Assembly (NCBI GenBank): GCA_023213395.1
Contig: CM041465.1
Location: 52,707,741 to 52,771,740, forward strand
From: Cycas panzhihuaensis
Lineage: Eukaryota; Cycadophyta
DNA: 64,000 nt
Direction: 5' to 3'
Shown: positions 56,267-64,000 of the stretch, piece after piece
Layout of the letters: every line of letters begins with the position of its first letter
Numbering within the stretch: position 1 is the first letter of the stretch
The notes under the pieces: model-generated
What the model was told of the DNA's origin: nothing
What the model saw: only the letters and a program-made list of their open reading frames with translations
The model's database searches: none
Made by a program: the position numbers and the translations under genes

Positions 56267-57376
56267 ATGGAGTTAAGGTTAGGAAAAACCACAATAGCAA
56301 AAATGGTGATCCAAGTCTCTCAAGGAATTAAGGACGTATAAAAAAAGGTGGACAATTTGGACGATAGTATCACACTAATGCAAACCCAGTACAAGGAATT
56401 GAAATCAAATATACAATAAATTCATGATATTCTATTGGATCCAAAAAATGATTTTGTATTTCAAAGTGGAGCTAAAGAAGAGAAGCAGAGCCAAGAAGAA
56501 GGGGGATATTCTGGAGATTAGGTTGGGCTCAATCTTAAGGGAACTAAGTTTCAGCTAGAAAAATTTGACCCAGATAGATCGTGTGATATTCATAGTTGGG
56601 TGATGCAAATAGAGGTCTACTTCAAAACCACCCATTTAACCAATAAGGAAAAATTGGTGGTGCTAGTGTTGCACTTATACAGAAAAGCCTTACAATTTTT
56701 TCACTAGTGGCAAAGAAATTATGAGGGAATAATCCACTACAATTAGATTTTTTTTAAGAAGTCTCTATTCCAGCAATATGAAGATACAACAAAAACAGAT
56801 TATTTCACCCAGCTTACCAAGTTACAATAGGTCAATATAGTACAATCTTATACTAAACAATTCCAAGCACTGCATAGTATGGTGGATGCCCATATTAGTG
56901 AACCTCAACTCGTAGAGGTATACATAGTAGCTCTTCAAGGTAATATCAGGTACCAACTAAAGACCATAGAGGTGAGCTTTCTTACCGTTGCCATACGCCA
57001 TGCCAAGAACATTGAAGTAGAACTTAGAGAAGGAAGACAAAGTTTCATTCATTGAACCAAGTTTGAAAGACCTCCTAGCCATCAATTTAAACCAAATTAG
57101 ACATAGTCTGGAACTAAAGCTAGTGCTCCTACAGGGGAGAAAAAAGATAAACAAATGTCAAGAGTAGAATACATCAAGAATGGAACATGTTTTCATTGTA
57201 GAGAAAAGTGTAATTGTGAACACAGATGCCCTCCTAAGAATATGTTCATGATGAATAATGAAGAAGACCCTCTCCCTGATGAAACTAGGGAAGAAATTAC
57301 AGAAGAGGAAGCATTGGTCCAAGAAGATGAAGCCCAGATAGAGGAGTTATTGAGTACAGACCCAAACAATATTTAG
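56267..57376 (+). pseudogene. Element C gag
   Basis: From ATG 56267: KFDPDRSCDIHSWVMQIEVYFKTT, LQFFH-stop-W, KKSLFQQYEDT, YTKQFQALHSMV, YIVALQGNIRYQLKT. The zinc knuckle CFHCREKCNCEHRC at about 57188-57230 fits the chromoviral C-x2-C-x7-H-x-C form. The end is acidic (EEALVQEDEAQIEELL). Several stops replace Trp or Gln. Confidence 0.85.
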
Positions 57377-57800
57377 ATATCACTTCAAGCCATCACTAGG
57401 GAGATGCACTGATCATAGACATTAAGATTTCTAGGGTTAATAAAAAATGTAGAGGTTTTAATTTTGATAGAAAGTGGTAGTACATATAATTTCATAAATC
57501 ATCCTACTGCAGAAAAGTTAGGTCTCATAATAAAGCCACTCAATATATTATAAGTGGCAATAGCAAATGGTAAGACTATGCCTTGTGGTGGTTATTGCTA
57601 GCAAGTAAGATTACGTATTGTGGAGTACTCAACCTCAACTTGCATGTTTGCCATGCCTATCGGCGGGGTTGATGTGGTTCTAGGAGTACAATGGCTTCAA
57701 ACCTTGGGAAACATTGTTACTAATTTTCGGACGAGGTTTATGTGTTTTCACCAAAAAGGACGTAAGTACAAGCTACAGGCTCCCGAAATTCCTCCAATAC
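57377..57800 (+). pseudogene. Element C protease
   Basis: LILIESGSTYNFI at about 57455-57495 matches the chromoviral DSGSTHNFI active site with Asp changed to Glu. Then KPLNIL, VANGKTMPCGGYC and FAMPIGGVDVVLGVQWL. The Asp-to-Glu change would inactivate it. Confidence 0.82.
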
Positions 57801-58650
57801 AATTGGTATCATCTCAGCATATGGAAAAGATACTTCAAAAAAATCCCACCTCGTTCATGATTTCCTATTATAAGATAGTAGCAGAAGAAGTTCCCACAGA
57901 GGTGCAAGAACTAATTGACCGATATAGTAAGGTTTTTGAGGAACTACCACCTAAACTTCCTCCTAGTCGTGGATATGAGCATGTGATTGATTTGGTTCCT
58001 CAATCGGCCCCTATTAATATCAGGCCATATAGGCACCCATTCCATCATAAACAAGAGATTGAACACATCACTCAAGATCTTCTCTAATAAGAAATCATCA
58101 TGCCAAGCAGTAGTCCGTTCACATCTCCAGTTATAATTGCACGAAAGAAAGATGGATCATATCATATGTGTGGAGATTATTGGGCTCTTAATAAATTAAC
58201 GATCAAGAATCGATACCCGATTCCTTGTATTGATGACCTTTTAGATAAACTTCATGGAGTAAAGTTCTTCTCAAAAATTGATCTCGCTCTGGATACTATC
58301 AGATTCACATAAAAAAAGAAGACCTGCATAAGATAGATTTTCACACACATGAAGGTTTATTTAAATTTTGGGTTATGCCTTTTGGGTTAACGAATGCCCT
58401 AGCAACTTTTCAAAATATGATGAACCAAATCCTCAAGCCATATATTCAAAAATTTGTGCTAGTGTTTTTTGATGATATCTTAATCTATAACCATTCTTAG
58501 CAGGAACATCTCCAACATATACAGATCATCCTCCAGTTATTACAGAACCAACAATTATTTACGAACAAAAAGAAATGTATATTTGGTCAAACAAAGCTAG
58601 AATATTTAGGACATATAACATCTTCCGAAGGAGTGTGAATTGACCCAAAG
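57801..58650 (+). pseudogene. Element C reverse transcriptase
   Basis: Blocks: [75 protein letters not shown], a frameshift near 58290-58310, [17 protein letters not shown], then [10 protein letters not shown] (catalytic DD intact, about 58464-58493). The order and wording are standard chromovirus. Confidence 0.9.
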
Positions 58651-59260
58651 AATATTGAGGTGATTATCAATTATCCCATACCTAAGAATGTTACGAGAAT
58701 TCAAGGATTCTTAGGAGCCCTTGGGTTCGTACATAAATTTATCAAGGGTTATGCTCATATAGCTGTGCCTCTAACAGATTTGACAAGAAAAGAGGCATTT
58801 AAATGGGATCAATTAGTAGAAGCAACATTCCAACAACTAAAGATAGTTATGACTATAGCCCCAGTACTTGCACTACCACAATTCTCAAAACCCTTCACTA
58901 TTGAATGTGACACCTCTGGTTTTGGGTTGGGAGCAGTTTTATTACAAGAAGATCAACCACTAACATATGAAAGTCATAAGCCCAATAATTGTGAGTGCCT
59001 CAAACCAATATATGACAAAGAAATGCTAGCCATTATGCACGCCCTCCAACAGTGGTGACAATATTTGTTAGGAAATAAATTTATCGTCAAGACAGATCAT
59101 GACAGTTTGAAATATTTTCTGAATAAAAAATCTTTAATAGATGAACAACAAAAGTGGGTAAGCAGATTATAAGCATTTGACTTTTCGATAGTTTACAAGA
59201 GAGGAAAGGGGAACATCATAGCAAACACATTATCAAGATCTGTAGTAGAAGATCATGAAG
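58651..59260 (+). pseudogene. Element C RNase H
   Basis: RT thumb-connection FLGALGFVHKFIKGYAHIAVPL, then FTIECDTSGFGLGAVLLQ (first Asp), YDKEMLAIMHALQQW (Glu), a stop, VKTDHDSLKYFL (Asp) and GNIIANTLSR (final Asp changed to Asn). The open piece is 58660-59058. Confidence 0.88.
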
Positions 59261-60480
59261 AGGATAAAGGATCATTAAAATCCATTACCATAATTAACCT
59301 AACATGGATGGAGGAACTAGTCAATGGTTAAGATGAGGATTCTCATTCTCAAAAGGCACTACAAGAAATCAAGGAAGGACTTAATACTAAGTACTCTCTC
59401 TAAGGAAATGTAATCTTGCAAAAAGATAAGATGCTAGTGCCTGCAATAGCAGAAATCAAAGTAGAGATCTTAGAAGAGGCCCATGCATCACCAGTGGGAG
59501 GCCATATAGGAGTAGACAAAACTTATCACAAAATTTGATAAAATTTCTTTTGGAAAGGAATAAAAGAAGAAATACAGAAGTTTGTAGCAGAATGTGATCA
59601 CTACCAGAGAAACAAAGGAGAGAATGTAAAAGTTCTAGGTCTTCTTTAGCCTCTTCCAATTTTGAAACAAAGATGGGAGGAGATATCTATGGACTTCATC
59701 ATGAGGCTACCAAAATCAGAAGGAAAGGATACTATTTTTGTTGTTGTGGATTAATTAACCAAATATGCACATTTTAGGGGAACTCAAGTAATAGTAAAAG
59801 CTCCTCAAATAGTAGAGTTATTTATCAAGGAGATATATCATCTCCATGGGTTTCCAAAAGTGATAGTTAGTGATCGTGATCCCAAATTCACTAGTCATTT
59901 CTAGCAAGAATTATTCAAATTAGCAGTCACAAAGCTTAATATGAGTTCTGCATATCATCTGCAATCAGACAGTCAAACAAGAGCTATAAATAAATGCATA
60001 GAGGGGTATCTACATAATTTCACCACTCAAATCCCACACCAATGGCATAAATGGCTTCATTTAGCAGAATGGTGGTATAATACAACTTACCACATGTCTG
60101 CTAGGATGTCCTCTTTTCAAGCATTATATGGATTTGAGACGCCATCCATCCTTAATTGGACTCAACCATCCAAAGTACAATCGATCGAAGAGCATCACCA
60201 ATAGTCAAGGCATATATTAGATACCTTAAAACATAACTTAAACTTAGCTTGTAATCAAATAAAGTAACAAGTTGATCTTCAAAGAACAGAGAATTTATTT
60301 AAGATAGGAGACCGGGTTTTTTTGTGATTACAATCGTACAAGTAAAATAGCCTAAAACAAATAGGATGAAATAAACTTCAACTAAAAATTTTTGGACCCT
60401 GTAAAATCTTAGCTAAAATTTGAGATCTAGCCTATAAATTAGAGCTTCCCCCATATTATCGAATACACAATACATTCCAC
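59261..60480 (+). pseudogene. Element C integrase
   Basis: Zinc region EEAHASPVGGHIGVDKTYHKI and CDHYQRNKG (one Cys changed), core [17 protein letters not shown] (first Asp), VIVSDRDPKFTSHF (second Asp), SAYHLQSDSQTRAINKCIEGYL (Glu position is Ala), WYNTTYHMSARMSSFQALYG, then a C-terminal FGPCKILAKI module near 60390-60420. Several stops. Confidence 0.87.
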
Positions 60481-60590
60481 GTTTCTTGCCTTTAGAGGAA
60501 GTTAAGAGAGAGGGTACCAATCCAAACATAACTTCCAATATTAGATGAGGAAGGAGTATCCTTTAAAAATGTACCAAAAGGTTGCATTCT

Positions 60591-60698
60591 CGTGAAATCA
60601 CAGAATACCTTATCAAATGGAAAGTAATGGACAATAATGAAGCCACATGGGAATTTGAAGAATGGATACAACAATACCAAAATTTACTCATGCCTTAA
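60591..60698 (+). pseudogene. Chromodomain at the C-terminus of element C integrase
   Basis: An uninterrupted frame of 35 codons reads REITEYLIKWK, then EATWEFEEWIQQYQN, ending at TAA 60696-60698. The Y-L-I-K-W-K and E-T-W-E motifs are the hallmark of integrase chromodomains, which guide insertion to marked chromatin. It is in a different frame from the integrase just upstream because of an earlier shift. Confidence 0.85.
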
Positions 60699-60728
60699 AG
60701 GCAAAGCATATTTTGAGAGGGGGAGACT

Positions 60729-61278
60729 TGTAGCATTCCAAAATATGATTAAAAATATATATAGCTTATTACCATTCAAATCGAAGACCTCTGAATAATG
60801 ATTCCAACAGTCTAGACGAAAGTTAATTCTGACATATGTATCAAAAGTTATGACCATTTAATGTTAGTTTGCCAGTTTTTAGAGAAGTTCTGGCTGACTT
60901 CTATTTGAAAAGTATTAAGAAGATTATCACCTTTTCTAGGTGACTTCTATTACTATCTTTTGGATACCTATTTAAAGAGGATTTGTGGCCTCATTTTGTA
61001 TTATCGAAGAAGTCTTAAACTGTAGTATTTTCGACCCTTTTAAGGAGTTTTATGAAGGGAGTCTCGCCTCAAAGAGGGATTCTTTATCGTCAATAATTTG
61101 CGAGATCTTTTGGTAACGTTGTATCTATTTAGTTTATATTCATTTCATACCATTTTATATTTGTATTCAAGTGGATTTGTATTATTTCTCTCTTGATTGG
61201 ATATTTTGCAAGTCTATTTGGTGGATATTTTGTCTATTTCTGTAGAATCTATTAGAAGAATTTTGTAAGGTTACTACA
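60729..61278 (+). repeat. 3' LTR of element C
   Basis: Starts TGTAGCATTCC after the polypurine tract GAGAGGGGGAGACT (about 60715-60728) and ends TTACTACA, followed by ACTAC. Confidence 0.93.
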
Positions 61279-61283
61279 ACTAC

Positions 61284-61955
61284 CTAGTATGACTACTACT
61301 TGGGATAGGTTTTAGAGAAGGATATGATACTAGCCCATAGTCATTCTTGAGGACCATGTTTTGCCTATTATTTCAGTTAGAGTTGCACACCTACCTGAGT
61401 CCTTATGATGATCAATTAATTTTCATCATATCTCCTCATTCAGTGACTTCATCTTGAGCTAGCTTTGTATCTATCACTATAGCATTGATCATCCATAATA
61501 ATGGGGATAGTTATTAGAATCTTGGGCATTCCACTATAGGCTACACCATTTGGGACCACCTTGGGCACACCCTTATCTGATCTATAATCTACATTCTTGT
61601 TGCCACTAATAACATGGCTAAATACACTACTTGAAGGAAGGATAGATCCAGGGAATAAATCACTCATATGCACACAATTACAATGGAGAATGAAAACGAT
61701 ATGAAACAAGATATGAGAGCAAGCCTGGACGTGAGAATGAATAATGACTCCCTCCTTGAGATTTTGCCTTTTATTATTGAGGGTGAGCATTAAGGTTAGG
61801 ATTTTTCTGCCTAATGATATGAGCTTGAAATTATATCTTAATACACATAAAGTGCATTTCATTAAGAGACTAATGCTAACAATATATCCTAAGGTCATAT
61901 AATTAATCTACACAGATGACCTTAATACATTAACCTCTTTCAATCCCTACCTTAA
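61284..61955. other. Unassigned region with a 149-codon minus-strand ORF
   Basis: The minus strand is open at 61449-61898 (starts MTLGYIVSISLLMKC). It has hydrophobic stretches but no motif I recognise, and no neighbour suggests a role. In this AT-rich setting it could be chance. Confidence 0.3.
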
Positions 61956-62400
61956 TGGTGGAATGTCATTTTGAGAAAATCTATTCTATGAGATCTTTAT
62001 TTGAGCCTCATTATTACATTGAAATTCTAAATAACACTTTTGTGGAAAAACCCTCATAGGGAATAAAAACCCATAGACTTTCTAAGATCTATAGTCCCTT
62101 TTATAAATCAAAATGGCTAAGGTGGCTCTTTGATATAGCCTAATAGCCAAGTAGCCTAAATGTATAGTTTAATCTACTAAGTCTTCATATATCATGTGGT
62201 CATCCTCTATGCCATTTCTGGTTTTCACAAGTTCTGATTTTCTAAAACTAGTACAACCCTTATCCTTCCATGCCCACATGGGATTTTTACAAATAGGATA
62301 GAGTAGAGACTTACTCTTATTCTTCCACACCCACAAGGGGTTTTCGCAAAGAGAATAGAGTATGATGATCCTATTTCCATCTTCTTTGATTAGTCAAAGA
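61956..62400 (-). repeat. Probable 3' LTR region of element I
   Basis: The minus strand at about 62034-62075 has GGGTTTTTATTCCC and GAGGGTTTTTCCACA, like the U5 of plant copia LTRs. Two tandem units of about 54 bp (62261-62311 and 62315-62365; CTTATYCTTCCAYRCCCACA) lie beside it. Exact ends were not found. Confidence 0.4.
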
Positions 62401-64000
62401 TGGAGGACCTAAGGCCGATCTTTATTTAGTACTATTTAAACTTTACCTTTTGTAGCAGTTTGGTGAAGATATCAACCACTTGATCTACTATATGGTAGTA
62501 TTCTAGTTAAATTATGCCACTATAAATAAGTTCTCTAAACCTATGGACTTTCGTACTTATGTGTTTAGTATAATCATGAAATAAAGGATTTTTTGCCATG
62601 CAGATTGTTGATTAATTATTCATATGAAAGCCGGTAGGACTTGTTTAGGTGATATTCAATATTTCTAATAATTTTCTAAACCATATCACCTCCTTACTGG
62701 TCTCAGAAGCAGCAATGCATTTAGCTTTGGTAGTTAAATATGCAACTATCTTTTTCCATCTAGATCTCCATGATATTGGTGTTGTTCTAAGAAACATCAC
62801 ATACCCAGACGTAGATCTTCATGTATCTTTATCTCCTACAATGCCAGAGTTTATGTATGCAAAAATATTGAATTCTAAATTAGGTTCATATAATAGACCA
62901 TATTTGTTGGTCGTCTTAAGGTATCTCAACACTCGCACTACTACCTACCAATGATTTTGCTTAGGATCTGTCATGTAATGAGTACGAATACTGATATACT
63001 GATATAGTGTGTAATATATGGCCTTGTATTGGCAGTATAGATGAGACTACCTACAAGTTTCCTATACAGTATTGCATCTACCTCCCTAATGTCACCATCA
63101 ACTGAGAGTTTGGTATTAGGGCCCATAGGTAAAACCATTGGTCAAGTATTTTCTAACTGAAATTTGGTTAGAAGATCGTTGATATATTTTTCTTGGGAGA
63201 GAAATTTTTATCCATTCTTTTGTATTACTTTAATTCCCAAGTAATATTTCATCAAACTAAGGTCAGATAATTCAAACATTTTGTCAATGTCCTTTTTCAG
63301 CTAGTTTATTTCTTATTCACTATTACTCATTATTAACATGTCATCCACAAAGATTATGAAATAAGTGACTTTATCCTTATGGCACTTAATGAATAATGTT
63401 GCATCAATATCTTGGTAGTCACAAATCTCGTATCCAAGTTACCTCATTCTTTTAGACAACTTGGCAAACTAAGTATGAGGGGCTTGTTTCAGGCTGAATG
63501 AGAACTTTTTGAGCTTGTAAACTTATGCTCTTGACTTTTTATCTCATATCCTTTTGGATGAGCCATGTAAATTTCTTCTTTAAGATCTCCATTGAGAAAC
63601 ACAGTCTTAATATCAAGTTGGTGGATTTTCCAACCTTGTTGAGTAGCCAAAGCCACAAGAGTTCTAATTATAGGCCACTTGGTTATAGGTGCAAAGACTT
63701 TAGTGTAGTCGATGCCTTCCTTTTATGTAAATCATTTAGCTACCAACCTCACCTTATGCTTTTTAAGGGTGTCATCTGATCTATATTTATTTTTTAACAC
63801 CTATTTATTTTAAACTACCTTTCTTCTAAGTGATAGATCAATGAGCTCCCATGTATCGTTCTTGATAAGAGATTGGTACTCTTCGTCCATGGCATTTCTC
63901 CAAGTTACATGCTTTATAGATTCTTGGTATGTTAAGGTCTCTTCATTAAGAGTAAGATGAAGTTCTACTAGTTCAAGCTCAGTATATAATGATTCCTGTA
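62401..64000 (-). pseudogene. Element I: decayed Ty1/copia RT and RNase H, running off the window
   Basis: The minus strand from 64000 reads HVTWRNAMDEEYQSLIKNDTWEL, KHKVRLVAK, KEGIDYTKVFAPITKW, QLDIKTVFLNGDLKEEIYM (about 63570-63640), then IIFVDDMLIMSNS (catalytic DD intact, near 63330-63360), LMKYYLGIKVIQ, LYRKLVGSLIYTANTRPYI and, near 62440-62500, DQVVDIFTKLLQK, the usual pol end. Many stops. Gag, PR and IN would lie beyond 64000. Confidence 0.82.

Larger units (their letters stand above)
41783..61278 (+). mobile_element. Element C: chromodomain Ty3/gypsy (chromovirus), split by element D
   Basis: The 3' LTR is 60729-61278. The 5' LTR is in two pieces (41783-42058 and 55924-56184). A tRNA-iMet primer-binding site, gag with zinc knuckle, PR, RT, RH, IN and a C-terminal chromodomain follow on the + strand, the order of plant chromoviruses. 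Without D it is about 5.6 kb. Stops and shifts interrupt gag-pol. Confidence 0.93.

Overview
The window is repeat DNA from a large plant nuclear genome. Every recognisable coding stretch belongs to an LTR retrotransposon (Ty1/copia or Ty3/gypsy, with plant-type lineages and initiator-Met or Tat-like primer-binding sites). I see no host gene, rRNA, tRNA or CRISPR. The sequence alone does not fix the species; frequent premature stops that look like C-to-T/G-to-A changes suggest long-silenced, methylated DNA.

Layout, by nesting. (1) Oldest layer: a heavily decayed Tat-type Ty3/gypsy element on the + strand (called G here), in three pieces: 1-1342, 23532-about 25152 and about 38467-41650. (2) Into its RT region went a Tork/Tnt1-like copia (B, minus strand, 1343-23531, TSD AGATA). 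(3) Into the 5' LTR of B went a 16.9 kb Tat element (A, minus strand, 6605-23462, LTRs of 2.73 kb, TSD GGGGG). (4) The integrase region of G is cut by a 5'-truncated copia (E, +, 25153-38466), itself split by a copia F (+, 29945-36218, TSD CATAG/CATAA). (5) At 41783-61278 is a chromodomain-bearing gypsy (chromovirus C, +, tRNA-iMet PBS), whose 5' LTR is split by a 13.9 kb Tat element D (+, 42059-55923, LTRs 2.58 kb, TSD GACTG/GACTA). (6) The right end holds a decayed copia, I, on the minus strand.

The interesting part is the Tat family (A, D and remnant G). All three carry a gene in the opposite orientation to gag-pol, between the integrase position and a second, archaeal-type RNase H. This antisense gene has its own TATA box, a 24-nt first coding exon, a first intron of about 480 nt holding paired palindromes, a large exon with a plant-mobile-domain-like segment and an acidic tract, a second phase-1 intron of about 105 nt, and a coiled-coil last exon. 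The palindromes keep their self-complementarity while their bases change between copies. A second hairpin with covarying arms sits at the start of every Tat LTR seen.

Element D lacks RT, RNase H and integrase altogether, yet keeps gag, protease, the antisense gene and the second RNase H. It looks like a non-autonomous partner of A-type elements, with a triplicated 84-85 bp hairpin unit at the deletion scar. All reading frames in the window are broken; none of these elements looks autonomous now.
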